Source of the DNA: CAYMRB01 sp964392615
GTDB lineage: Bacteria > Planctomycetota > UBA8108
NCBI GenBank assembly: GCA_964392615.1
Contig: CAYMRB010000013.1
Span: 1-47,465 of the forward strand
Length of the DNA: 47,465 bases
Direction: 5' to 3'
Each line of letters opens with the position of its first letter. The stretch's first letter is position 1. Positions 26,480 to 35,051 of this stretch are shown here, in pieces. The translations under genes were made by a program, and so were the position numbers. The notes beneath the pieces were generated by a model. That model worked only from the letters and a program-made list of their open reading frames with translations, searched no databases and had not been told where the DNA came from.

Positions 26480-28399
26480 TCAATCTGCGCGCTGCCACTG
26501 CGAGCCGTCGATGAACTCGACGCGATCGACGCGCACCGCGATGCGCTTCGTCTCCGCCGGCATGAAGAACGCGGTGGCCTCCGTGTCGGCCGTCGCGCCC
26601 TTCGCGGCGAGCGGCTGGTGCCCCTGGGCGGTGAACGTACCCTGCAGCGTGTGCGGGAAGTCCTTCAGCGTCTTGCCGTGCTCGTCGAGATAGCCGAGCT
26701 CGACATGGGCGGTGAGCACGACCTTGTTCGAGTGATTCTTGACGCGAACGTTCACCTTGGGAAACTGCGAGTCGCGATCGGCGAATCCGAGGAAGCGAAC
26801 GACGATCGGCGCATCCCACGAGCCGAACGCCAGCGGCTCGATCTTCTCCGGCATCTCCGACCACCGCGCGAGCGGCACGTCGCGGAGCGCGAACGGATAC
26901 TCGAGGACGCGGCGCTTCGTCACGAGCTTCATGCGCACCTTCGCCGGCGGCTCGCGCGTTTGCACGCTGAGCTGCATCCAGTCGCCACCCCAGCTCGTCG
27001 CGCCCTGCGACAGGACCTCGAGATCGTCGCCTGCCGAGTTCGCCGTCTCGAATCGCACCGCGACGTCCTCGAGCGTCGACCGACGGCCGTGGACCTCGAA
27101 CGTGGTCTGCTTGCCGGCTTCCTTGACGACGACACGCAGGCCGCCGGCCTCTTGCTCCACGCCCTGTCGCGGCGTGTCGAACTCGAGCGACGTCACTGCG
27201 GTCGGCAGCACGAGCCGTTGCGTGCCGCGGATCTCGCGGATCGATGGCACGTCGCGCAACAGGTTCTTCAGGTCAACCGTCGTCGTGTTTTCGAGCGCCT
27301 TGCCGCGGGCGTAGCCGCCGCCGAAGTAACGGACGTCTTCCCGCGCCTTGAGACTGCGCCCCTGGGCGTCGACGACGGGGCCGAACGCGATCGCCTCGCC
27401 GAAGTCCTCGAGCAGCGAGAGGATGCCCGGATCGATCCCGAACGCTCGGACGCCGACGGTCGCTCGGCCCGTGCCGTGCGGGGCGTTCTCCTCGAGATCG
27501 TCGATCGAGACCACGAACGGCCCCGCGTACGCGACCGGCCAGCGTCGCGGCCCGGAACGCAGCGTGATCGTGCGGCCGTCGCGATCGTCGAACGCCGACA
27601 TCTGCAGTGACGGGAAGACCGGATGGAGTCCGTTCTCGGCACAGACGGCGTCGATCGCCTCGAGGAACGACCGCCCCTTCAGGCGCGAGGTGACGGGGCC
27701 CTCGAGCTGGCTCGCGTGCTCGGCCGCATCGACGCGCAGGTCGACCGCGGTCGCGAGCGTCTCGAGCACGTCGATCGCTCGGCCGCCGGCGAGCTCCTTC
27801 CTGACGCGCCACTGACTCGCGAATCCCTCATCTCCGACGGCGTGTAGCGCTCGGAATGCGGCCTTCTTCCGCTCGCGCTCCCGACGCTGATGGTCATTTG
27901 CAGCCTGCTCGAACGACTGCTTCATCGCGCTGCCGATCCCCTCGGCTATCGCCTGCATCATCGTGTCGATCGTCTCGAAGTTGACGGTCATCTCGGCACC
28001 GCCGGGCAGCGACACCGTGGCGCCGTAGACGCGCCACGAGTCGTTCTCCTGCCGCATGCGGAGCGTGATGTTCTGGTCGCGTCCGTCCTGCGTCGCGGCG
28101 ACGGGCACCTCGGCCGTGGTGCCGTCTTCCGAGACGACAGCCTTGCCGACGTCAGCGCGTCCGAACTTCGCATCGTGCAGCTGGAAGCCCGAGCCCGACT
28201 CGAGAGCCTTGCGCGCCCTCTCTGTCAGGAACGACGTGAATCGCTCGCGATCGCCGCCGTTGCTCGCGGCGAAGAAGGCCTCGGCGACGGACTCCGGCGA
28301 CGAGCCCTCCGCCGCGGCGGAGCCGGTCGACGATCCGCACGACGAGGCGACGAGGGCGAGCGACAGGACGACAGCGGCGACACAGGTGATGCGCAACAT
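26480..28399 (-). CDS. Large lipoprotein of unknown function
   Basis: 639 residues from ATG 28399; an upstream in-frame TTG is less likely. A lipoprotein signal (hydrophobic 8-18, Cys21 in VASSC) is followed by a Ser/Gly/Ala-rich spacer. Residues about 33-130 resemble DUF4878/SnoaL-like modules that often follow lipoprotein signals (ESVAEAFFAASNGGDRERFTSFL). A helical linker with a basic stretch (HQRRERERKKAAFRAL) leads to about 450 residues of beta-rich sequence without a recognised family. The segment at about 555-600 (PKVNVRVKNHSNKVVLTAHVELGYLDEHGK) looks like a small Ig-like FxLYD-type domain. The function is unknown; cell-envelope location is the only safe inference. A hairpin separates it from the upstream DUF1080 gene. 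Confidence 0.8.
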   Translation of the reverse strand: MLRITCVAAVVLSLALVASSCGSSTGSAAAEGSSPESVAEAFFAASNGGDRERFTSFLTERARKALESGSGFQLHDAKFGRADVGKAVVSEDGTTAEVPVAATQDGRDQNITLRMRQENDSWRVYGATVSLPGGAEMTVNFETIDTMMQAIAEGIGSAMKQSFEQAANDHQRRERERKKAAFRALHAVGDEGFASQWRVRKELAGGRAIDVLETLATAVDLRVDAAEHASQLEGPVTSRLKGRSFLEAIDAVCAENGLHPVFPSLQMSAFDDRDGRTITLRSGPRRWPVAYAGPFVVSIDDLEENAPHGTGRATVGVRAFGIDPGILSLLEDFGEAIAFGPVVDAQGRSLKAREDVRYFGGGYARGKALENTTTVDLKNLLRDVPSIREIRGTQRLVLPTAVTSLEFDTPRQGVEQEAGGLRVVVKEAGKQTTFEVHGRRSTLEDVAVRFETANSAGDDLEVLSQGATSWGGDWMQLSVQTREPPAKVRMKLVTKRRVLEYPFALRDVPLARWSEMPEKIEPLAFGSWDAPIVVRFLGFADRDSQFPKVNVRVKNHSNKVVLTAHVELGYLDEHGKTLKDFPHTLQGTFTAQGHQPLAAKGATADTEATAFFMPAETKRIAVRVDRVEFIDGSQWQRAD

Positions 28400-28445
28400 G
28401 ATTCGCGTTCCCGACAACGGTCCGGTAATCCAGCGAGCCCCGACA

Positions 28446-28488
28446 CGAGAAGGACCCGACGGCAGAATCTACCATCGGGTCCTTCTCG
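28446..28488 (-). terminator. 14-bp perfect hairpin after the single-domain DUF1080 gene
   Basis: CGAGAAGGACCCGA (28446-28459) pairs perfectly with TCGGGTCCTTCTCG (28475-28488) around a 15-base loop. It starts 31 bases past the DUF1080 stop and ends 47 bases before the next gene on the same strand. No T tract follows. It probably separates two transcription units. Confidence 0.6.
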
Positions 28489-28519
28489 AGGCCGATCGGC
28501 GTTGGTTATCGCGCCATGG

Positions 28520-29401
28520 TCAGTCCTTGGCGTCGAAGTCCAGCGGCCGGATCCAGATATTGCGGAAGCGCATCTTCTGGCGATCGCCGTGGTCCTGGAT
28601 CTGCAGGTGGTCCGCCACGATGGGTTTGCCCTTCTCGTCGACGACGTCTCGCCCCTGGTACTTCGCGCGATCGCGCCAGCGGACCGGCCCGTAGATCTCG
28701 GCGTTGTGCTGCACGAGCACGCCGTTGAGGAACGCGGTGAAGCGACCCGGCTCGATGACCTTGACGTCCTTGCCGTCCAGCTCGAGGCGTGGGCGACGGA
28801 AGATGATGTCGTACGTCTGCCACTCGCCCGGCGCGCGGCACGCGTTGGCGAGCGGCGGGTGCTGACCGTAGACCGCCCCGACATAGCCGTCGGCGTACGT
28901 CGGGTTGTCGTGGTTATCGAGTACCTGCATCTCGTACCGGTTCATGAAGATGATGCCGCTATTGCCGCGGTGCTGGTCCTTCTTGCCGGGCGGCGTCGGC
29001 GTGCGGAACTCGAGGTGCAGCTGGCAGTCGCCGAACTTCTGGCGCGTCATGATGCTCCGCGTGTGGTTGAGCTCGGCGTAGCCGTCCTTGACCGTCCACT
29101 CCGCGTCGGCGCCGTTCCTCTTCATCCACTTCGACAGATCGGTGCCGTCAAACAGGACGATCGCGTCCGCCGGCGCATCGCAGGGCTTCGCGGCCGGGGC
29201 CACCTTCGTCGGCTTCGGGCGGTTCAAGTCGTGGACGAACCACTTCGAGTGGTACTGCTTCGGCAGGCCCTTGTGCCACGCGGCGTGCTTGTCGCCCTTC
29301 GAATCGTCGGCGAACGCGTCCTCCCAGACGGTGTACGTCGTGAGCAGAACGCAGACGGCGGACAGGAAGACGGCCCACTTGGTGATCGTTTGTTGCTTCA
29401 T
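28520..29401 (-). CDS. Exported DUF1080 (3-keto-disaccharide hydrolase type) protein
   Basis: 293 residues from ATG 29401, with GGAG about nine bases upstream. Residues 9-31 form a signal peptide or anchor (ending FADD). The DUF1080 jelly-roll domain covers about 80-290: DAIVLFDGTDLSKWMKRNGA, DGYAELNHTRSIMTRQKFGD, LHLEFRTPTPPG, HRGNSGIIFMNRYEMQVLD, GEWQTYDIIFRRPRL and a closing LQIQDHGDRQKMRFRNIWIRPL. Every block expected of the family is present. Some members hydrolyse 3-keto-glycosides; many planctomycetes carry dozens of paralogues of unknown specificity. A 50-residue lead segment (HAAWHKGLPKQYHSKWFVHD) precedes the domain and is not part of the common core. Confidence 0.92.
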   Translation of the reverse strand: MKQQTITKWAVFLSAVCVLLTTYTVWEDAFADDSKGDKHAAWHKGLPKQYHSKWFVHDLNRPKPTKVAPAAKPCDAPADAIVLFDGTDLSKWMKRNGADAEWTVKDGYAELNHTRSIMTRQKFGDCQLHLEFRTPTPPGKKDQHRGNSGIIFMNRYEMQVLDNHDNPTYADGYVGAVYGQHPPLANACRAPGEWQTYDIIFRRPRLELDGKDVKVIEPGRFTAFLNGVLVQHNAEIYGPVRWRDRAKYQGRDVVDEKGKPIVADHLQIQDHGDRQKMRFRNIWIRPLDFDAKD

Positions 29402-29503
29402 GTGTGGCTCTCCGGGGGTTTTCTCCGATGGGCATCGCAGCCCTGCAGACCCGCCATCCTACGCCGAGATCCGCCTGCGGGGAAAGATCGGGCTCTCCGG
29501 CGG

Positions 29504-30382
29504 TCAGTCCGTCTCTTCGGCGTCGACGACCCGGCGCAGGTATCCGCCGTAGCCGCTGCCCTTCATCGACTCCGCGAGCTCGGCGAGCCGCGCGCGGTCG
29601 ATGAAGCCCATCTTGTGCGCGACCTCCTCGACGCACGCGATCATCAGGCCCTGGCGTTCCTGGATCGCGTGCACGAAGTTCGCGGCCTGCAGCAGCGACT
29701 CGTGCGTGCCGGTGTCGAGCCATGCGGTGCCGCGGCCGAGGATCTCGACGTGGAGTCGATCGCGCTCGAGGTAGATCGCGTTGACGTCGGTGATCTCGAG
29801 CTCACCGCGCGGGGACGGCTTGAGGTTCGCCGCGATGTCGACGACGTCGTTGTCGTAGAAGTAGAGCCCCGTGACCGCGTAGTTCGAGCGCGGCTTCGTC
29901 GGCTTCTCCTCGAGGTGGACCGCCTTTCCCGCGCTGTCGAAGTCGACGACGCCGTAGCGCTCCGGGTCGCGAACGCGCGTCGCGAAGACCGTGGCGCCGG
30001 ATTCCCGCGATGCGGCGCGCTGCAGCGTCTCGGCGAATCCGTGCCCGTAGAAGATATTGTCGCCCAGCGCGAGCGCGACGCCGTCGTCACCGACGAAATC
30101 CCGCCCGATGATGAACGCCTGCGCGAGGCCCTCCGGGCGCGGCTGCGCGGCGTATTCGATCGAGATGCCGATGCGGCTGCCGTCACCGAGCGCTCGTTGA
30201 AACGCCTCCTGCTCGTGCGGCGTCGTGATGACGAGGATGTCCCGCAGTCCGGCGAGCATGAGCGCCGAGAGCGGGTGATAGATCATCGGCTTGTCGTAGA
30301 TCGGCATGAGTTGCTTGCTCACACCGAGCGTCAGCGGATGGAGGCGGGATCCGGATCCCCCCGCGAGGATGATGCCCTTCAT
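29504..30382 (-). CDS. rfbA: Glucose-1-phosphate thymidylyltransferase
   Basis: 292 residues from ATG 30382, the only start that gives the family N-terminus MKGIILAGGSGSRLHPLT with the nucleotide-binding G-G-x-G-x-R. KQLMPIYDKPMIYHPL, ALGDNIFYGHGF, VHLEEKPTKPRSNYAVTGLYFYD, ELEITDVN and GRGTAWLDTGTHESLLQA are all family blocks, and the length is normal. It converts dTTP and glucose 1-phosphate to dTDP-glucose, the first step to dTDP-rhamnose and other deoxysugars for surface polysaccharide. No rfbB, rfbC or rfbD lies in this window. The first 200 bases overlap the reading frame of the upstream rhomboid-type gene. Confidence 0.96.
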   Translation of the reverse strand: MKGIILAGGSGSRLHPLTLGVSKQLMPIYDKPMIYHPLSALMLAGLRDILVITTPHEQEAFQRALGDGSRIGISIEYAAQPRPEGLAQAFIIGRDFVGDDGVALALGDNIFYGHGFAETLQRAASRESGATVFATRVRDPERYGVVDFDSAGKAVHLEEKPTKPRSNYAVTGLYFYDNDVVDIAANLKPSPRGELEITDVNAIYLERDRLHVEILGRGTAWLDTGTHESLLQAANFVHAIQERQGLMIACVEEVAHKMGFIDRARLAELAESMKGSGYGGYLRRVVDAEETD

Positions 30383-31118
30383 CGGGTGTCGGCCTTCGTT
30401 CGTCAGCGTTGCGGTTGGCAGCCCGTCGGAAAAGAGCGCCCATGGTATCTCGGGCCGGTCGGAAGGCCAACAACGCGATGCCTGCGAGGAGCGCGGCCGC
30501 GGTTCCCGCGAGGTGAGCGATCGGTACGGGATCACCGAGGTCGCCGAGGCGCTCCGTGGCGAACGCCAGCTCGCCGGAAACGGTCTCCGTGGCGAGCTTC
30601 GCCGCGAAGATGACCGCGGCAGCGAGCGTGCAGCCGAACTGAGCCGGACTGTCGGCGCGGAACAGTCGAATTGCCACCGCGACGGCGAACTGGCCGCTGC
30701 AGACCCCCGATAGCCCGCGGTAGAACGCGAGCTCGGGTCGCAGCGTCGACACGGCAACGCCGACCGCGACCGCGCTCGCGAGCAGCATCCAGGGGTACGC
30801 GCGACCGAGCGAGCGTTCGAAGAGCAAGCCGACGACGAGGAATGCGCCGATGTCGAGCGCGAAGTGCGCGGGGCTCCAGTGAACGAGATTCGCAGTCAGG
30901 AGCCTCCAGAGCTCGCCGTCTGCCATGGCGGCCCGCTCGAGCTGCAGGACATCGAGGAGACGGGGCGCCCCCCCGCCGGCCCCCCCGCACAACCCCCCCA
31001 AGAAGAGAGTGATATAAGTCGCCAGCGCGATCGTCCACGGCGCGAGCCGGAGTGCGGCGGGGCCCTTGGTCAGAATTCGACGGAGGTTCGCGCTGGCTTT
31101 CCTGGTCATGGCGTTCAC
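30183..31118 (-). CDS. Rhombosortase-like rhomboid protease
   Basis: 311 residues. GTG 31118 overlaps the stop of the VIT/VWA gene as GTGA, so the pair is translationally coupled. About six membrane helices lie between 26 and 220. The rhomboid core is visible: ELWRLLTANLVHWSPAHFALDI (H80, H85, with D89 where Asn is usual), RGLSGVCSGQFA with the nucleophile Ser137, and PIAHLAGTAA with the base His202. Short length and lack of extra domains fit rhombosortases, which cleave GlyGly-CTERM proteins. The upstream protein ends in such a tail. The frame has no stop after the last helix and continues 65 codons into the rfbA gene; that low-complexity tail (after about 245) is probably not functional or reflects a sequence error. 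Three G7 tracts lie in codons 39-51. Confidence 0.8.
   Translation of the reverse strand: MNAMTRKASANLRRILTKGPAALRLAPWTIALATYITLFLGGLCGGAGGGAPRLLDVLQLERAAMADGELWRLLTANLVHWSPAHFALDIGAFLVVGLLFERSLGRAYPWMLLASAVAVGVAVSTLRPELAFYRGLSGVCSGQFAVAVAIRLFRADSPAQFGCTLAAAVIFAAKLATETVSGELAFATERLGDLGDPVPIAHLAGTAAALLAGIALLAFRPARDTMGALFRRAANRNADERRPTPDEGHHPRGGIRIPPPSADARCEQATHADLRQADDLSPALGAHARRTAGHPRHHDAARAGGVSTSAR
30968..30999 (-). repeat. Three G7 tracts: potential G-quadruplex
   Basis: Runs of seven C on the plus strand at 30968-30974, 30980-30986 and 30993-30999, so seven G on the coding strand. Each run can give two GGG tracts, enough for a quadruplex in DNA or mRNA near the start of the rhomboid gene. 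They are also slippage-prone. Confidence 0.6.
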
Positions 31119-33379
31119 GCAGCTTTCGTCGACCGACGCTTGCGCCCCGCGACGCTACCCGCGCCGAGGAGGGCGAGGGCGCCGACGAAGATCCACTCGA
31201 CGCTGCCGCCGCCGTGTCCGCCGCCGAAGCCGAAGCCGCCGCCGCGGTCCCGGCGCGTGCGCGGCGGGGGAGCGCTCGGCGGAGGAGGCGCCGCCGGGCG
31301 AGATGGCGCGACGGTCGGCTTCGTCGGAGCGCGTCGCATCGTCGGTGCCGGTGTGTTGGACGGGCCTTGTCGAGGCCGACGGAACGCTCTCTGCGGCGCC
31401 GCGTGCTCGGTCATGCCTTCGGGGAGCACGGTCGCGACGTGCTCGCTGCGCGACGCGCCCGGAGGCGTCGGCGGCGCCTCCTTCTCGACCGCGACGAACG
31501 ATGTGTAGCGCGTGACGATCTGATGTTCGAGGCCGAGCTGCGTGATCGCGTCGCGCGACTTCGTCGTCTCGTTGCCGACGTTGCGGTTCCAGATGCCGCG
31601 GATGTTCTTGCGCGCCCAGACGACGCGCACCGCGTCGTGCTCTGTAGCGCGCTCCGGCAGGTCGAGCTCGAGGTTTGTCGTCACAGCGTGCCCGGCGAGG
31701 TTACCGCGCAGTCGAACGGTCGACTTGCCGGGCTTGTGGTAGCGAGCGAGTACGACGAGCGGCTCACCGGCGTGCAGATCGGGCAGCGGGCTCGGCAGGA
31801 CGTCATCGATCGCGAGTCCGCCCCAATCGATCTCGAGATCGGTGATGTACGGCGCCCTCGTGCGACGGTTGAAGCGCGCGGCCATCTCGGTGGCGTTGTC
31901 CTGGTTCGTGACGTGCATCGCGAACCCGCGGCCGATCTCCGCCGCGCGTTCGATCAGGTAGTGGTTCGGCGCGGCGCCGATCGCGATCGGGAAGACGCGC
32001 ACGCCGGCGAACGCGTCGTTTCGCATATAGCCGAGAATTGCGTCGTCGTTGCCGACCAGCGCATCGGACAGGAGGACGAGGTAGCGCGGTCGTTCGCTCT
32101 CGCGCTTCTTCGACACGAGCGAGTGACGCAACGCTGGAAGGAGCTCGGTCCCACTACCGCTCCGGAGGCCGCGGATGAAACTCGCGCCGCGCGCGATGTT
32201 GTCGGGAGTCGCCTCGACCGCGTGCTGGTCGAACTCGGCGATGCCCGTGTCGAACGCGACCAGTCGGAACGTGTCGCGCGGGTCGAGCGCCTCGAGGATG
32301 TGGCGCGCCACGATTCGCATCTGGCTGATGCTCGAGCCGCGCATCGAGCCGCTGACATCCATCAGGAGGATCACCTCGCGCGGCGTGACCTCGGCGACGG
32401 TGACATCGCGCTTCGGCTGGACGACCAACGCGACATAGCCGTGTTCGTCGCCTTCCGCACGATGGACAAGCGACGCGAGGACGGGCTGCTCGCCGGCGAG
32501 ACGATACTCCAGGACGAAGTCTTTGTTCGCGATCGTCGATCGGCTCGCGAGCGCGATGTCGGCCGTCGTCGGGTCTTTCTGCGCGATGTCTAGCTCGTGG
32601 GTGACGGCGGTGAGGTTCTGAATCGGCATGCCGGCATCGAGACGCACGCGAATCGAGACGTCGTTGCCGGCGCGCATGCCACGCGGAAGGACCGGAGGCG
32701 TGACGCGTGACGCATCGGGCACCTGATCGGTGTCGGGGCTCCAGCCGCGACCGACTCCGGCGGTCGGCTGCCCGGGCACGTATCGCGGAGCGACCACCAT
32801 CGGGAAGCGGAACGCGTAGTCGCCGTTGGTGATCTTGACCGGGTGGACGTACGCGATGCGCACGGTGATCGTCTCCTGCGGTGGGATATTGGCCACCGAC
32901 TGCGTGAAGACGTTGGCGCGTTCCTCTTCGAGCAGCGCGCCCTTGCGGCCCTCGTCGCGCGCCTTCTCGTACTCGCGACGCGCCTCGTCGCGCTTCTTGA
33001 CGACGCCTTCGATCAGCGTTTCGCCGACGCGAAACGAGTAGCCGTCGACGGCGGCGTCTTCCGGCAGCGGGAACACGTAGGTCGCTTCGAGCCGCTCGGC
33101 GTACGGATTGCGGAAGTCCTGCTCGAGCCGCACGCGGGCGAGGACACCGGAGATCTCGACCTCGACGCGCGTTGCCTCGAGGATGAAGCGGTCGGTCGGG
33201 CTCGGGATCTTGCGCGCGGTCGCCGAGCCCTCTTCGAGGCGCGAGCGCTCGGATTCCGGGATGCGCATCTGTCCCTCGGAGACAGGCGCACCTTCGAAGG
33301 TGGCCCAATTGGCTGCAAAGGCAGTCGAGGAAGTGACGCCGACGAGCAGTGCGGCGGCGATGGCGAGTGCGGGTCTCAT
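31115..33379 (-). CDS. VIT/VWA surface protein with a GlyGly-CTERM-like tail
   Basis: 754 residues from ATG 33379, with a signal peptide 1-23. A VIT domain (about 60-180; EATRVEVEISGVLARVRLEQDFRN, TYVFPLPEDAAVDGYSF) is followed by a beta domain. A VWA domain (about 335-500) has an intact MIDAS: LLMDVSGSM at 338-346, with D341, S343 and S345. Residues 640-712 are Pro/Ala/Arg-rich, a wall-spanning type linker. The C-terminus is a three-part sorting signal: glycine-rich FGFGGGHGGGS, then a hydrophobic helix of about 20 residues, then RKRRS. This is the layout of GlyGly-CTERM proteins processed by rhombosortase, and the next gene, overlapping by four bases, encodes a rhomboid protease. In marine proteobacteria, VIT/VWA proteins with dedicated sortases are known. 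Adhesion or protein binding is likely. Confidence 0.9.
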   Translation of the reverse strand: MRPALAIAAALLVGVTSSTAFAANWATFEGAPVSEGQMRIPESERSRLEEGSATARKIPSPTDRFILEATRVEVEISGVLARVRLEQDFRNPYAERLEATYVFPLPEDAAVDGYSFRVGETLIEGVVKKRDEARREYEKARDEGRKGALLEEERANVFTQSVANIPPQETITVRIAYVHPVKITNGDYAFRFPMVVAPRYVPGQPTAGVGRGWSPDTDQVPDASRVTPPVLPRGMRAGNDVSIRVRLDAGMPIQNLTAVTHELDIAQKDPTTADIALASRSTIANKDFVLEYRLAGEQPVLASLVHRAEGDEHGYVALVVQPKRDVTVAEVTPREVILLMDVSGSMRGSSISQMRIVARHILEALDPRDTFRLVAFDTGIAEFDQHAVEATPDNIARGASFIRGLRSGSGTELLPALRHSLVSKKRESERPRYLVLLSDALVGNDDAILGYMRNDAFAGVRVFPIAIGAAPNHYLIERAAEIGRGFAMHVTNQDNATEMAARFNRRTRAPYITDLEIDWGGLAIDDVLPSPLPDLHAGEPLVVLARYHKPGKSTVRLRGNLAGHAVTTNLELDLPERATEHDAVRVVWARKNIRGIWNRNVGNETTKSRDAITQLGLEHQIVTRYTSFVAVEKEAPPTPPGASRSEHVATVLPEGMTEHAAPQRAFRRPRQGPSNTPAPTMRRAPTKPTVAPSRPAAPPPPSAPPPRTRRDRGGGFGFGGGHGGGSVEWIFVGALALLGAGSVAGRKRRSTKAA

Positions 33380-33578
33380 GGCGGGGCTCCTTGCCGAGTG
33401 GCGCGAGACGTTGGTGGGTCTGCGCGATGCCTCAGCAAGGCGCTGGCCACTGCGTCCGCGACGTCAGGAACCGCCGCGATGCGGGAGATCGGTCACCGCC
33501 CCCTGCACGTCTTGTCCATCGCGCGACACGGGCTGCACATCCCCTGTCCGCGCCGCCTGCGGCGAGGCTCGGCGGCGA

Positions 33579-34919
33579 CTACTCGCCGTCGCTCGGCAGC
33601 TCGCGAATCAGGATGTTCGCGAACTGGATCGGGTCCCCGTGGTGCTGCAGCGCGATCGGGCCGCGTGCGGGCACTCCCGGCAGCCGGGCGTTCTCGAGGA
33701 CGCGCTGGCCGTTGAGGTCGACCGTCAGCCGATCGCCGCGCATCGTGATCACGAAGCGGTTCCACTTGCCGACCGGGTGGTCGGCGCGCACGCGCGGCGT
33801 GACGCCGCGGCGCACCTCGGCGGGCAGCTTCGCGTCGTTGCGGTAGCCCCACACCTCGCCGGAGCCGATCGGCCAGCACCAGATGTTGATCTGGCTCTTG
33901 CTGCTGCCACGCAGGTAGATGCCGCTGTCGCCGCCGTCGAGCACCTCGGCCGTCTGGCGTTTGCCGTTCTCGTCGACCGCGTACTCGCCGCTCGGCAGGA
34001 TGACCGGACGGGCGCGCTTCTGAGGCTTGCGTGTGAAGCGCCAATCGCAGATGAGGACGAAGTCGCCGAACTCCTCCTCGGTCCACAGGCTCTTGTTCTT
34101 CGCCGTGCTCTTGCCGTCGTAGTCGATGCGCCAGTTCTTCGCGGCCCAATGGCCCTCGTGGCCGTCAGGGTACTTCCAGCCGGTGAAGTCGACGCCGGTG
34201 TAGAGCGTGCGGAAGCCGGTCGCCTCGGCGGCGATCTCCTCGGGGCGCGGATTCGTCGATGGCAGCTCGCGGATGCGGAGGTTGCGGAACACGGCCGGCG
34301 AGCCTTCGGACTCGATGCAGATGTAGCCCTTGCGCGGCCGACACTTCGTGCCGCCGGAGACGACCTTGCCGTTGACGGCGAGCTTCACCGCGCCGTCGTT
34401 GCACTCGATGCGGTAGTGGTTCCACTCGCCGGCCGGCTTGCAGCGACGCTCGCTCGGCAGGCAACGCTCCCAGCCGCCGGGGTGCGGTCGGTCGGGCTTC
34501 ATCGTCGCGCCGTGGATCGCGAACACGTCGCCGTGGCTCGTGTAGTTCCGCGTGTTGCGTCCGTCGAGCACCTGCACCTCGACGGCCTGCGCGAACGGCG
34601 TGCCCGGCGCGGTGATCGGCTGGCTCCAGACGAAGACGCCGGCATTGCCCCTCGGCTTGAGGTGCATCCACTCGAGCTCGAGGATGAAGTTCTCGTATTG
34701 ACGGTCCGTGCGCATCACGCTGGTCGGCACGCCGGTCGAGTGAATCACGCCGTCCTTCACCGTGAACGTGCCCGGGGCGCAGTTGACGCCGACCCAGCCG
34801 TCGAGGTTCTTGCCGTTGAAGAGCGGGCGGAAGCCGTCGTCATCGGCATGCGTCGAAGACGCGATGACGAGCACAAAAACGAATGAGGCCGCGAGGATGC
34901 GAGCGTGACGATCGTTCAT
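33579..34919 (-). CDS. Exported protein with two DUF1080 domains
   Basis: 446 residues from ATG 34919; the signal peptide (1-25) ends STHAD. Domain one covers about 28-210 (FRPLFNGKNLDGWVG, DGVIHSTG, LELEWMHLKPRGNAGVFVWSQ, HYRIECNDGAVKLAVNGK, FRNLRIRELP). Domain two covers about 225-446 (FRTLYTGVDFTGWKYPD, FVLICDWRFTRKP, GGDSGIYLRGSSKSQINIW, GKWNRFVITMRGDRLTVDLNGQRV, FANILIRELP). Both keep the Gly-x-F/I core strand that carries the family's binding residues. Family members include 3-keto-disaccharide hydrolases; a lectin-like role for one half is equally possible. It is the first gene of the leftward run, with 199 bases to the VIT/VWA gene, and lies head-to-head with the GxGYxYP-like gene 132 bases away. 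Confidence 0.92.
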   Translation of the reverse strand: MNDRHARILAASFVFVLVIASSTHADDDGFRPLFNGKNLDGWVGVNCAPGTFTVKDGVIHSTGVPTSVMRTDRQYENFILELEWMHLKPRGNAGVFVWSQPITAPGTPFAQAVEVQVLDGRNTRNYTSHGDVFAIHGATMKPDRPHPGGWERCLPSERRCKPAGEWNHYRIECNDGAVKLAVNGKVVSGGTKCRPRKGYICIESEGSPAVFRNLRIRELPSTNPRPEEIAAEATGFRTLYTGVDFTGWKYPDGHEGHWAAKNWRIDYDGKSTAKNKSLWTEEEFGDFVLICDWRFTRKPQKRARPVILPSGEYAVDENGKRQTAEVLDGGDSGIYLRGSSKSQINIWCWPIGSGEVWGYRNDAKLPAEVRRGVTPRVRADHPVGKWNRFVITMRGDRLTVDLNGQRVLENARLPGVPARGPIALQHHGDPIQFANILIRELPSDGE

Positions 34920-35051
34920 GGCAGGACTCCGTGAAGGTTGACGGCATCGTCGCCGCTCGATCGAGTCGTCACAACCTCGGGGAGCGTTTTCTCTTCGCCG
35001 CGGCCGGACGCCGCCCGTACGCTGGCACGGAAGTCTGGTGAGCGAAGGTCC

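Noticed and set aside
28491..28500. Palindrome GCCGATCGGC
   Set aside because: Short and expected by chance at this GC content; the adjacent 14-bp hairpin is the real signal.
29504..34919. A complete dTDP-rhamnose operon
   Set aside because: Only rfbA is present; the neighbours are a rhomboid, a VIT/VWA protein and DUF1080 proteins.
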